The notes under the pieces are model-generated. The model was not told where the DNA came from. It made no database searches and saw only the letters and a program-made list of their open reading frames with translations. Of a DNA stretch of 39,751 nt, positions 26,451 to 34,057 are shown piece by piece (the first letter of the stretch is position 1; every line of letters begins with the position of its first letter). The stretch lies in assembly GCA_903821465.1 (NCBI GenBank), contig CAIJLK010000102.1, positions 1 through 39,751 of the forward strand, written 5' to 3'. The position numbers and the translations under genes are program-made. This DNA is from an uncultured Bacteroidota bacterium. GTDB lineage: Bacteria; Bacteroidota; Bacteroidia; Chitinophagales; Chitinophagaceae.

Positions 26451-26897
26451 ATGGAAATAATAATAAGAAGAGCGGAGAAAAAAGATTGTGTTAGGATCAT
26501 GGAATTGATTCAGGAGCTAGCAGATTTTGAAAAAGCGCCGCAGGAAGTAACCGTTACGCTATCGCATTTTGAAGAAAGTGGATTTGGCGCAAACCCTGTG
26601 TGGTGGGCATTTGTAGCCGAAGCAGATGGAAAGGTTCAGGCATTTGCCTTATACTATATTCGATATAGTACTTGGAAGGGACAAAGGATGTACCTCGAAG
26701 ATATTTTGGTAACAGAAGAAATGCGCGGTAAAAAATTGGGACAAAAATTATTCGATCAACTTATTGTAGAAGCAAAAGAAAAACAATTGCATGGCATTTG
26801 CTGGCAAGTGTTAGACTGGAACGAACCAGCGATACACTTTTACAAAAAATACCATGCCCATTTCGATGGGGAGTGGATCAATTGCAGTATTAGCTAA
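26451..26897 (+). CDS. GNAT N-acetyltransferase (SSAT/thialysine acetyltransferase-like)
   Basis: The protein is a 148-aa single GNAT domain. The acetyl-CoA motif A is LEDILVTEEMRGKKLGQKLFDQLI (R/Q-x-x-G-x-G/A form), and motif B is WQVLDWNEPAIHFYKKYHA. The opening ADFEKAPQEV and WKGQRMYLEDI match the diamine/thialysine acetyltransferase branch, so small amines or lysine analogues are the likely acceptors; this is inferred. It starts 8 nt after the amidohydrolase stop and its end overlaps the convergent fabD by 8 bp. Confidence 0.88.
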   Translation: MEIIIRRAEKKDCVRIMELIQELADFEKAPQEVTVTLSHFEESGFGANPVWWAFVAEADGKVQAFALYYIRYSTWKGQRMYLEDILVTEEMRGKKLGQKLFDQLIVEAKEKQLHGICWQVLDWNEPAIHFYKKYHAHFDGEWINCSIS

Positions 26898-27783
26898 CAC
26901 CATCAACGATGGCTTCGCGATAAATTTTTTGTACAAGGCCTTGTAATACTTTACCCGGACCCACTTCTGTAAAATGCGTGGCACCATCGGCAACCATTGC
27001 TTGAACAGATTGCGTCCATCTTACGGCACCTGTTAATTGATCGATCAGGTTCTGTTTAATTTCAGAAGGGTCGGTCACGGCCTTAGCAACAACGTTTTGA
27101 TATACAGGGCAGATAGCATTATTAAAATGTGTTGCTTCAATTGCTGCAGCTAATTCTAGTTTTGCAGGAGCCATTAATGGAGAATGGAATGCACCACCCA
27201 CAGGAAGTACCAAGGCTCTTTTTGCGCCGGCTGCTTTCATTCTTTCGCAGGCAATTTCAATACCTCTGACTGAACCACTAATTACTAACTGACCCGGGCA
27301 ATTATAATTGGCAGCAACCACCACTTCGCCGGTTTCGGCAGTAATTGCAGCGCATATTTCTTCTACCTTATCATCTGCCAAAGCCAAAACTGCGGCCATG
27401 GTAGAAGGCTGAATTTCGCAGGCTTTCTGCATGGCCTGTGCACGAATGCTAACAAGCTTCAATGCATCTTCAAAATGCAACACATGGTTGGCAACCAATG
27501 CAGAGAATTCGCCTAATGAGTGACCGGCAACCAAGGATGGTTGTGGATCTTGTAATGTTTGGTAAGCGATCACAGAATGCAGGAATACGGCAGGCTGCGT
27601 AATATTTGTTTGCTTCAATGCTTCATCAGTTCCTTCGAAAAGGGTATCACTTATTCTAAACCCTAGTAATTCATTTGCTTTTTCAAAAAGAATTTTTGCC
27701 GTTGGATGGGTATCATATAATTGCTTTCCCATTCCGATAAACTGACTTCCTTGACCAGGAAACAAAAACGCGTGCTTACTCAT
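26890..27783 (-). CDS. fabD: Malonyl-CoA:ACP transacylase
   Basis: FabD loads malonyl groups onto acyl carrier protein for fatty-acid elongation. At 297 aa it has family size. It opens with FLFPGQGSQFIGMG. It has the nucleophile elbow GHSLGEFSAL with catalytic Ser, and the paired His in GGAFHSPLM. The track start at 27792 is TTG; the ATG three codons later at 27783 is preferred. The folE terminator ends about 30 nt before this start, so the promoter of fabD must overlap that hairpin, or the gene depends on read-through. Confidence 0.96.
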   Translation of the reverse strand: MSKHAFLFPGQGSQFIGMGKQLYDTHPTAKILFEKANELLGFRISDTLFEGTDEALKQTNITQPAVFLHSVIAYQTLQDPQPSLVAGHSLGEFSALVANHVLHFEDALKLVSIRAQAMQKACEIQPSTMAAVLALADDKVEEICAAITAETGEVVVAANYNCPGQLVISGSVRGIEIACERMKAAGAKRALVLPVGGAFHSPLMAPAKLELAAAIEATHFNNAICPVYQNVVAKAVTDPSEIKQNLIDQLTGAVRWTQSVQAMVADGATHFTEVGPGKVLQGLVQKIYREAIVDGVS

Positions 27784-27806
27784 AACATTCAATTTCAGGC
27801 GGCTAA

Positions 27807-27842
27807 AATAAATAAAAAAGCCTGATAAAATTTATCAGGCTT
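27807..27842 (-). terminator. Terminator behind folE
   Basis: AAGCCTGATAAA and its complement form an 11-12 bp stem (27818-27842). On the minus strand it is followed by a T-rich tract (TTTTTTATTTATTTTAG). It lies between the folE stop and the fabD start. Confidence 0.8.
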
Positions 27843-27861
27843 AGTAGTATCGTGCTATTTA

Positions 27862-28581
27862 TTAAAATTCAGATTTAATTTCTAAGTAGCGAAGAAACTC
27901 ATTATGCGTTTTATCTTCTTTGAATTTACCTCCGTAATAAGCAGTAATTGTTGAAGAAGTATCATCTTCTACGCCTCTACTCGCAACACATAAATGTTTG
28001 GCATCGATCAATACCGCCACATCATCTGTACCCAGCACTTTTTGAAGTTCTTTACCAATTTGCATGGTCAGACGTTCTTGTACTTGCGGACGCTTAGCAA
28101 AATATTGAACCAGTCTGTTTAGTTTACTCAATCCAACTACAGTCCCATTACTAATATAAGCCACATGTGCTTTACCAATGATCGGAACAAAATGGTGCTC
28201 ACAATTGCTGTAGAAAGAAATATTCTTTTCAACCAGCATTTCGTTGTACTTGTATTTGTTTTCGAACATGGCCATCACAGGCATATTCGCTGGATTTAAT
28301 CCGCTGAAAATTTCTTTCACGTACATTTTTGCAACCCTGCGAGGTGTGCCTTTTAAGCTATCGTCGCTCAAGTCAAGACCCAATGTTTCCATGATGGCAG
28401 TAAAATGTTTTTCAATTTTTTCTACCTTCTCATCATCAGATAAATCAAATGCATCATCGCGCATGGGCGTATCCACTGAAGTACTAACATGGTTGTCTCC
28501 CATGTCATCAATCATCAAATCACTTAACTCTATTTTGTCACCGTTAAGCCGGATATTCAACAAAGTTTCTTTCTGTTTCAT
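27862..28581 (-). CDS. folE: GTP cyclohydrolase I
   Basis: FolE converts GTP to 7,8-dihydroneopterin triphosphate, the first step of folate and tetrahydropterin synthesis. The catalytic domain runs from about residue 55 to the end. The Cys/His zinc site is visible (FYSNCEHHFVPIIGKAHVAY and AKHLCVASRGVE), with the GLSKLNRLVQYFAKRPQVQERLT block between. The first 50 residues are variable and acidic. The ATG at 28581 overlaps the end of the upstream PTPS gene by 38 bp, which is long. Met22 (28518) is a plausible alternative start that would remove the overlap. The position directly after a PTPS gene supports a pterin pathway unit. Confidence 0.95.
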   Translation of the reverse strand: MKQKETLLNIRLNGDKIELSDLMIDDMGDNHVSTSVDTPMRDDAFDLSDDEKVEKIEKHFTAIMETLGLDLSDDSLKGTPRRVAKMYVKEIFSGLNPANMPVMAMFENKYKYNEMLVEKNISFYSNCEHHFVPIIGKAHVAYISNGTVVGLSKLNRLVQYFAKRPQVQERLTMQIGKELQKVLGTDDVAVLIDAKHLCVASRGVEDDTSSTITAYYGGKFKEDKTHNEFLRYLEIKSEF

Positions 28582-28957
28582 ACAATGTTATTTTTAGATC
28601 TAACCCCGCATCTAGTTTAGCTCTCAACAGATCATAAATCACAATTGCGATATTTTCTGCCGTGGGATTTACAGTTGCAAATTCTAGGGTGTCGAGGTTT
28701 AAATTTTTATGATCAAATTTATCAAGCACTTGTTCTTTAATCAAGCCGCTTAATAGTTTCATATCTAACACATAACCAGTACTTGGGTTCACTTCACCCA
28801 CCACTTTAACAATTAAATCATAATTGTGCCCATGGTAGTTATCGTTATTGCAAAGTCCGAATACCCGCTTATTCTCTTGAGTAGTCCAACTAGGATTATT
28901 CAGGCGATGCGCTGCATTAAAATGTTCTTTACGATATACGGCAACTTTCTTGCTCAA
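28544..28957 (-). CDS. 6-pyruvoyl-tetrahydropterin synthase family protein, paralogue 1
   Basis: This is a PTPS/QueD-fold enzyme of 137 aa acting on dihydroneopterin triphosphate, the product of FolE encoded just downstream. The zinc ligands are in EHFNAAHRL and HGHNYDLIV, and the catalytic Cys is in FGLCNNDNYHGHNY. The spacing C-x5-HGH is that of the biopterin-type PTPS (PTPS-II); QueD usually has C-x3-HGH. The C-terminal Glu is in LYETERNFVEYPA. The start is TTG: TAA lies in frame two codons upstream, and there is no ATG before the conserved region. It overlaps folE by 38 bp. A second paralogue lies 300 nt upstream. Confidence 0.9.
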   Translation of the reverse strand: MSKKVAVYRKEHFNAAHRLNNPSWTTQENKRVFGLCNNDNYHGHNYDLIVKVVGEVNPSTGYVLDMKLLSGLIKEQVLDKFDHKNLNLDTLEFATVNPTAENIAIVIYDLLRAKLDAGLDLKITLYETERNFVEYPA

Positions 28958-29158
28958 GTGTTATGTTTATAAATAATAATTAATCGAATGCTAGTTAAGG
29001 CACTGTTTCAGAAGTGTGCTGATCAAGTGGCCAATTTGTAACTTATCAAGGCTGCAATTCAGACTTTCTAAACTTCTGCAAAGATAAGTACGAGAATATA
29101 AACGGTTAGGTTTCCATTTTGTTTAAATATTTAAAAAAATAATTAAACAATAATTTCC
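28958..29158. other. Non-coding leader between the two PTPS genes
   Basis: About 200 nt with no ORF. On the minus strand it holds a -7-like TATCTTTG box (29079-29086) that would give a leader of about 115 nt for PTPS 1. I looked for a preQ1-type riboswitch and saw no convincing structure. The upstream end is an A/T-rich tract. Confidence 0.4.
29079..29086 (-). promoter_or_regulatory. Possible -7 box for the PTPS1-folE unit
   Basis: TATCTTTG on the minus strand fits TAnnTTTG exactly, but no TTTG lies about 20 nt upstream. Transcription would start near 29072, leaving a leader of about 115 nt. Confidence 0.35.
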
Positions 29159-29285
29159 TTCACGCTTCACTTCTTCTTCCTCAACTCTGCACTCTTCACT
29201 CTTCACTTCTTCTTCCACTCTTCACTTTTATCTTTTATCTTTTATCTTTTATCTCTTCACTTCTTCTTCACTTCTTCTTCACTTC
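29159..29285 (-). repeat. Period-7 repeat locus C, spanning the end of PTPS paralogue 2
   Basis: In the sense of transcription: two GTGAAGAAGAA units, GTGAAGA, four GATAAAA, then a run of GTGAAGA and variants mixed with GAAGAA pieces. It is the longest and most degenerate of the three loci. It enters the coding region: the last residues EEEVKKK and the TGA stop of the PTPS gene are made of repeat units. Confidence 0.88.
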
Positions 29286-29688
29286 CAAAGTATTCTACAT
29301 ATATGCGCGCTGTTTCGTAAAGCTTAACACAATGTAACTGAACAGTTTGTGGAAGATTTGGAGCCAACTGTTGCCAGATGGCGATGGCCAGATTTTCGGT
29401 GCTGCACATTTTTCCCTGCATAAAATCTACATCGAGATTCAGGTTTTTATGATCCAGCGGCTCGATCACAAACTGCTTCATTAGCTTACTAAGCTTCTTT
29501 ACATCGAATACAAAGCCAGTTCCTGGGTCAGGAATACCCTTTACGGTAACATAGAGGTCGAAATTATGCCCATGCCAGTTCTCATTGGCACAAACCCCAA
29601 ATGTCTCGTCGTTCTTCTCCTTAGACCAACTAGGATTAAACAATTTATGAGCAGCATTAAAATGTTCTAGTCGCGTTAAATACACCAT
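29257..29688 (-). CDS. 6-pyruvoyl-tetrahydropterin synthase family protein, paralogue 2
   Basis: This is a second PTPS-fold enzyme, 143 aa from the ATG at 29688 (MVYLTRLEHFNAAHKL). It keeps the zinc His residues (HFNAAHKL, HGHNFDLYV), the Cys with C-x5-HGH spacing (FGVCANENWHGHNF) and LYETARIYVEYFG. It is clearly similar to the neighbouring paralogue through the whole domain. The 63-residue N-terminal extension in the ORF track is Cys-rich and antisense to the start of mqnB, so I reject it. The last seven residues EEEVKKK come from the period-7 repeat and the stop codon lies in it. A -7-like TAAGTTTG box sits 18 nt upstream of the start. Confidence 0.9.
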   Translation of the reverse strand: MVYLTRLEHFNAAHKLFNPSWSKEKNDETFGVCANENWHGHNFDLYVTVKGIPDPGTGFVFDVKKLSKLMKQFVIEPLDHKNLNLDVDFMQGKMCSTENLAIAIWQQLAPNLPQTVQLHCVKLYETARIYVEYFGSEEEVKKK

Positions 29689-29705
29689 TCTACACAAAAT
29701 TTCGG

Positions 29706-29713
29706 CAAACTTA
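29706..29713 (-). promoter_or_regulatory. Possible -7 box for PTPS paralogue 2
   Basis: TAAGTTTG on the minus strand fits TAnnTTTG; a TTTG lies upstream but only 12 nt away. The resulting leader would be about 11 nt. Confidence 0.35.
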
Positions 29714-29790
29714 CAACTTGCCACGCAAATAAGCATTTCCTGAGCATTTCCCCATTTGTAGAAATCAATCTTTACCCCGAACTTTGAACG

Positions 29791-30459
29791 ATGCGTGTGA
29801 TTATAACAGCAGCAACAGTAGCAGAATGGATGCCTTCCTTTCTGAATATCAATGCACTCTATACAGGCGAAAGTCAACGGCTTAAACTACAATTTCACCA
29901 ATCGGGGATTGGCATGCTGGCGGCTGGTTTTGCCCTCACTAAAATGGCTATCGAAGACAAACCCGATTTGATCATACAAGTAGGCATTGCAGGAACATTT
30001 GATGAGCAAATACCCTTGGGCACTGTAGTGGTGGTTAATGAAGAAACAATTGGCGATCTGGGTGTGGAGGAAGAAGGGAAATGGAAGGATTTATTTGATC
30101 TGAAATTAGAGAAGAGTAGTTACCATCCATTTGAAAAAAGAAAATTGCCGAATCAATGGTTGAAGAAATATAATTTATTAGCCTTAAAGGAAGTAAGCGG
30201 ATTAACGGTAAATGAGATCAGTACAAATGAGGAAAGAATTCAGAAGCTGATCAAAAAATACAACCCGGGTATCGAAAGCATGGAAGGTGCTGCCTTACAT
30301 TATGTGGCACGCGAATCAACTATTCCTTTTATCCAAATCAGGGCGATCTCGAATTATATTGGAGAACGTGATAAATCAAAATGGCAAATGAAAAAAGCCA
30401 TCGATCACCTGAATCAAACCTTAATAAAATACATCGACAGTTTATATCAAATAGCTTAA
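29791..30459 (+). CDS. mqnB: Futalosine hydrolase
   Basis: MqnB cleaves futalosine to dehypoxanthine futalosine and hypoxanthine in the futalosine route to menaquinone. At 222 aa it has the purine nucleoside phosphorylase/hydrolase fold: opening MRVIITAATVAEW, the glycine strand LIIQVGIAGTFDEQIPLGTVVVV, and the ligand region GIESMEGAALHYVARESTIPFIQIRAISNYIG. The identification is strengthened by mqnD, which starts 9 nt downstream. The gene is divergent from PTPS paralogue 2 with about 100 nt between the starts. Confidence 0.93.
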   Translation: MRVIITAATVAEWMPSFLNINALYTGESQRLKLQFHQSGIGMLAAGFALTKMAIEDKPDLIIQVGIAGTFDEQIPLGTVVVVNEETIGDLGVEEEGKWKDLFDLKLEKSSYHPFEKRKLPNQWLKKYNLLALKEVSGLTVNEISTNEERIQKLIKKYNPGIESMEGAALHYVARESTIPFIQIRAISNYIGERDKSKWQMKKAIDHLNQTLIKYIDSLYQIA

Positions 30460-30468
30460 GAATTGAGT

Positions 30469-31272
30469 ATGCATTTTACGCTTGGATTTTCACCTTGTCC
30501 CAACGACACATTTATTTTCGATGCCTTGGTGAATCAAAAAATAGATACGGAAGGATTTAGTTTTGATACACAGTTAGAAGATGTGCAGACCCTGAATGAT
30601 TGGGCTAAGTCGGACCGATTAAATATCTCTAAAATTAGTTATGGGGTCTTGCCCTTGGTACAAAATAATTATAATTTATTAAGTAGTGGCGGCGCGTTGG
30701 GAAAGGGAGTTGGTCCACTTTTAATTTCAAAAAAAGCTTTGTCCCACCTTACTGCTGTTGATGAAATGATCATTGCCATTCCCGGTATCAATACAACGGC
30801 ACATTTATTATTTTCTCTTGCATTTCCGAATGCGAAAAATAAAAAGTTTCTCGTCTTTCACGAAATCGAAAATGCTGTGTTAAATGGGGATGCAGATGCA
30901 GGAGTGATCATCCACGAAAATAGATTCACGTATCAGGATAAGGGGTTGATTAAGCTGATGGACCTAGGTGCCTATTGGGAAGAAAAATTAGATTGTCCCA
31001 TTCCATTGGGTGGCATTATTATGCAAAATAAATTCGATCAATCTATTCAATTAAAAATCGAATCCTTGATCAAACAATCTGTTGAATATGCATTTCAACA
31101 TTATCCACAGATTACAGATTATGTGCGAAGCCATGCACAGGAAATGAGTGAGTCGGTCATGCGCCAACATATTGATCTTTATGTAAATAACTATAGCATT
31201 GATTTAGGAGCGGAAGGAAGAAAAGCCGTAAATACTTTATTAGAGGTCTACCAAAAAATTAATGACCACTAG
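30469..31272 (+). CDS. mqnD: 1,4-dihydroxy-6-naphthoate synthase
   Basis: MqnD converts cyclic dehypoxanthine futalosine to 1,4-dihydroxy-6-naphthoate in menaquinone synthesis. The 267-aa protein has a periplasmic-binding-protein-like fold: FTLGFSPCPNDTFIFDAL at the start, KISYGVLPLVQNNYNLLSSGGALGKGVGPLLIS, and HENRFTYQDKGL with the conserved His. The track start at 30463 is TTG; the ATG two codons later at 30469 is preferred. It is in one unit with mqnB. The stop overlaps the convergent photolyase gene by 4 bp. Confidence 0.94.
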   Translation: MHFTLGFSPCPNDTFIFDALVNQKIDTEGFSFDTQLEDVQTLNDWAKSDRLNISKISYGVLPLVQNNYNLLSSGGALGKGVGPLLISKKALSHLTAVDEMIIAIPGINTTAHLLFSLAFPNAKNKKFLVFHEIENAVLNGDADAGVIIHENRFTYQDKGLIKLMDLGAYWEEKLDCPIPLGGIIMQNKFDQSIQLKIESLIKQSVEYAFQHYPQITDYVRSHAQEMSESVMRQHIDLYVNNYSIDLGAEGRKAVNTLLEVYQKINDH

Positions 31273-32582
31273 TGTTCTTTCAAAGCTTTTGCATATACCT
31301 CTAATACTCTTTTGCGTGCTATCTCATGCACAACAATGGGATGCGGATAATTAAGTTCTTCCAATTCAGGAACCCATTTCTTAATATATTTTAATTCTTT
31401 ATCGAATTTTTCTGTTTGAAGGGTGGGATTAAATACCCTGAAATAAGGAGCGGCATCACAACCACTACTACTGGCCCATTGCCATCCTCCATTATTAGAA
31501 GCCAAATCGAAGTCCATCAATTTTGATGCAAAATAGGCTTCACCCCAACGCCAATCGATCAACAAATGTTTACATAAAAATGAAGCTACAATCATTCTTA
31601 CCCGGTTATGCATAAATCCTGTAGCGTTCAATTCACGCATGCCTGCATCAACAATCGGGTAACCTGTTCTGCCCTCACACCAAGCTTTAAATTCCTTCTC
31701 ATTATTACGCCAAGGAATTAATTCGTAGGCGGGTTTAAAGGATTTGCCTTTGCCTACCTGCGGAAAATTCCAAAGAATCATTTGATAAAATTCTCGCCAG
31801 ATAAGTTCGTTCAAATAAGTCTCATTTAGTTTCATCACTTCATTAACCAACGCCCGAATGCTGATGGTTCCAAAACGTAAGTGCACGCCCATTTTTGATG
31901 TTCCATTTTCGAGAGATGGAAAATTGCGATGAGTGGTATACTCTTTTACTGTATCGATTTTTAATTTTTTTGCAGGAAATGCAATTTCATTTTCAACAAA
32001 ACCCATCGATGCAAGTGTCGGGATCTGAAGCGGGGCCTGCTTAAAAAAATGTGTAAAATATGCTTCGGTAGGATAGGATTTTAAATAGAATTCCGAAAGT
32101 TTAGCCTTCCATTTTTTACTGTAGGGAGTGAAAATAGTATAGGCTGTTCCATCGTCTTTGGTGACTTCTTTTTTTTCAAAGATCACTTGATCCTTAAAAG
32201 TTTTGAATTCGATTCCACTGGATTCTAAATAGTTAGCCACTAACTGATCTCTTTCAAATGCATAAGGTTCATAATCATGATTGGTAAAAACAGCAGCAAT
32301 AGCATATTTTTTATGCAACTTTTCAAACACTTCACCTGGCGTTCCATAATAAACTTCCATGCTCGAACCCAATTGAATAAGTGCGGATTGCATTTCGCTT
32401 AAAGCAGCGTGAATAAAAGCTACCCGCCTATCTTGCTTATCTTCTAATTGTTCTAAGATCCGGGTATCAAAAATAAAAATGGGCACAACGGGGTTCCCTG
32501 ATTTTAGCGCATGATATAGTGCTGCATTATCTGTAAGCCGAAGATCTCGTCTGAACCAAATAATATTTACAAGTGGGGCCAT
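31269..32582 (-). CDS. phrB: Deoxyribodipyrimidine photolyase / cryptochrome family protein
   Basis: This is a 437-aa flavoprotein that probably repairs cyclobutane pyrimidine dimers with blue light. The N-terminal antenna domain opens NIIWFRRDLRLTDNAAL. The FAD-binding domain contains TSKMGVHLRFGTISIR, LIWREFYQMILWNFP, GYPIVDAGMRELNATGFMHNRVRMIVASFL and NGGWQWASSSGCDAAPYFRVFNP, which are the class I CPD photolyase blocks, including Trp residues of the electron-transfer chain. It is somewhat shorter than E. coli PhrB (about 470 aa) but no core block is missing. A non-repair cryptochrome role cannot be excluded by sequence alone. Confidence 0.92.
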   Translation of the reverse strand: MAPLVNIIWFRRDLRLTDNAALYHALKSGNPVVPIFIFDTRILEQLEDKQDRRVAFIHAALSEMQSALIQLGSSMEVYYGTPGEVFEKLHKKYAIAAVFTNHDYEPYAFERDQLVANYLESSGIEFKTFKDQVIFEKKEVTKDDGTAYTIFTPYSKKWKAKLSEFYLKSYPTEAYFTHFFKQAPLQIPTLASMGFVENEIAFPAKKLKIDTVKEYTTHRNFPSLENGTSKMGVHLRFGTISIRALVNEVMKLNETYLNELIWREFYQMILWNFPQVGKGKSFKPAYELIPWRNNEKEFKAWCEGRTGYPIVDAGMRELNATGFMHNRVRMIVASFLCKHLLIDWRWGEAYFASKLMDFDLASNNGGWQWASSSGCDAAPYFRVFNPTLQTEKFDKELKYIKKWVPELEELNYPHPIVVHEIARKRVLEVYAKALKEH

Positions 32583-32627
32583 GAATTAGTTTACAATAAA
32601 ACAAGAAACCCTATTAAAAGTTTAACC

Positions 32628-32672
32628 ACTACAAAACAAAAGAGTCCCCCCGAGGATTCGGGGAGACTCTTT
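32628..32672 (-). terminator. Terminator behind the OmpA-family gene
   Basis: AAAGAGTC...GACTCTTT with a GC-rich inner stem (CCCCGA/TCGGGG) forms a long hairpin at 32639-32672. On the minus strand it is followed by TGTTTTG. It starts 22 nt after the stop of the OmpA gene. Confidence 0.85.
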
Positions 32673-32693
32673 CTATCAATCATCAAATTGAAA

Positions 32694-33989
32694 TTAGTCT
32701 TTAAAAGATGGAACCAACGTAACGTTTCTGTTCAGTTTTCTTCCTTCTTTAGTTTTGTTATCAGCTTGTGGTTTTCTAGAACCGTTAGCTGTAGTAGTTA
32801 AACGATCAGCAGAAATTCCTTTGTCTGTGAATGCTTTCTTAACTGCATCAGCACGTCTTTGTGACAATGGTTCATTGATCTTATCAGTACCAGTGATATC
32901 TGTATTACCCTCGATACCTAATTGTAACTTAGGATACTTGTTCAACAATTCTAATACTGGATCGAATTTAGCTTTTGCAATCTTAGCATCTAACAATTTA
33001 GCAGTGTTGATTACGAAGTAGAATGACTTAGCTGCTTCGTTCAATACTGGAGTTAAATCAGGACAACCTTGGTAAGCTGCAACACCTGGAACAGTAGGAC
33101 ACTTATCTTGCTCATCATTGATACCATCACCATCTGTATCAGGAATAGGACAACCATTGTATCTAGCTAAACCTGGAACGGTAGGACACTTGTCTTGTTC
33201 GTCATTGATACCATCTTTATCAGTATCAGGAATAGGACAACCTTGGTATTTAGCCAAACCTGGAACAGTAGGACATTTATCCAGACTATCAATAATACCA
33301 TCACCATCCGTATCGATTGGAGCTGGAGGAGGTACAACAACTGGAGGAGTTTTCACTTTACCGAATAATTTCAGTTTCACACCAGCTTGAATACCGTTAT
33401 TATAATATTTATAACCATTGGTATTAACGTTAGGATTCAAACCATATTTCATGTCGCTCATTCCGTAGATATAACGAGCATAGATTTGAAGCGTGCTATG
33501 AGGGAATAATTCAAAACCTGCAGTAATTGCAGTGCTTTGATCAATAAACATTCTCTTATAGAACTGAGGTGTAGTAGTTTGAGAAGCAATCTTGTTTGTG
33601 AAGTCGATCTGTGGTCCAACTAACAAAGCAAAATTCTTACCAGTTTGAATCTTGAACAACAAAGGGTAAGACTGATACTGTAAAGTACCATCAAACTGCT
33701 TAAGATTCGATGTGTTAGTATTAAGCGAATATTTTAACCAAGTAAACTGAGCTTGAGGCTCGAATGACAAAAAGCTATTTATTGGAAAATTAAGCCACGC
33801 ACCTGCAGCAAATCCGAAATCACTCTTATAGTCTACTGGGGGAGCATCCTTCATTCTGAATTTTGTGTAGTTTAACCCTCCCACTAAACCTCCAGAAATA
33901 CTATATTTCGGTTTGGCGGTTTGTGAAAATGCCGTTGTAGCTAACATTATTATTGCTACAGTTAAAGACATTAATTTTAAGTTTTTCAT
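32694..33989 (-). CDS. OmpA-family outer-membrane protein with thrombospondin type 3 repeats
   Basis: This is a 431-aa envelope protein. It has a signal peptide (MKNLKLMSLTVAIIMLATTAFSQ) and an N-terminal membrane beta-barrel of about 190 residues (SGGLVGGLNYTKF to GIQAGVKLKLFG). A Pro-rich hinge VVVPPPAPI leads to three calcium-binding TSP3 repeats (DTDGDGIIDSLDKCP and two more). The OmpA C-terminal peptidoglycan-binding domain follows (LGIEGNTDITGTDKINEPLSQRRADAVKKAF, ending in RNVTLVPSFKD). It links the outer membrane to peptidoglycan. It has its own terminator and a long leader with a perfect stem-loop, so it is probably an abundant, individually transcribed protein. Confidence 0.94.
   Translation of the reverse strand: MKNLKLMSLTVAIIMLATTAFSQTAKPKYSISGGLVGGLNYTKFRMKDAPPVDYKSDFGFAAGAWLNFPINSFLSFEPQAQFTWLKYSLNTNTSNLKQFDGTLQYQSYPLLFKIQTGKNFALLVGPQIDFTNKIASQTTTPQFYKRMFIDQSTAITAGFELFPHSTLQIYARYIYGMSDMKYGLNPNVNTNGYKYYNNGIQAGVKLKLFGKVKTPPVVVPPPAPIDTDGDGIIDSLDKCPTVPGLAKYQGCPIPDTDKDGINDEQDKCPTVPGLARYNGCPIPDTDGDGINDEQDKCPTVPGVAAYQGCPDLTPVLNEAAKSFYFVINTAKLLDAKIAKAKFDPVLELLNKYPKLQLGIEGNTDITGTDKINEPLSQRRADAVKKAFTDKGISADRLTTTANGSRKPQADNKTKEGRKLNRNVTLVPSFKD
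33061..33318 (-). repeat. 87-bp tandem repeat encoding the TSP3 units
   Basis: Three consecutive 87-bp units (29 codons, CPIPDTDGDGINDEQDKCPTVPG type) begin near 33061, 33148 and 33235. They are very similar at DNA level. The length is a multiple of three, so gain or loss of a unit would keep the frame. Confidence 0.85.
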
Positions 33990-34027
33990 GTTTTTCTTTT
34001 GATTTATTACTTGCTTAGATTTAGTTC

Positions 34028-34044
34028 CTTATCAACGTGATAAG
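34028..34044 (-). promoter_or_regulatory. Stem-loop in the OmpA-gene 5' leader
   Basis: CTTATCA-ACG-TGATAAG (plus strand) is a perfect 7-bp stem with a 3-nt loop. It would lie near the 5' end of the transcript if the -7 box at 34058-34065 is used. It is about 40 nt before the start codon, so it could protect the mRNA rather than block ribosome access. Confidence 0.5.
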
Positions 34045-34057
34045 AAGCTAGACGTTG

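Noticed and set aside
28244-28597. 117-aa plus-strand ORF
   Set aside because: It is antisense to folE, which is certain.
28958-29158. preQ1 or other pterin-linked riboswitch in the PTPS 1 leader
   Set aside because: The leader is long enough, but I could not build a conserved pseudoknot or a known aptamer core.
29689-29877. 63-residue Cys-rich N-terminal extension of PTPS paralogue 2
   Set aside because: It overlaps the start of mqnB on the other strand, and the conserved domain begins at the ATG 29688.
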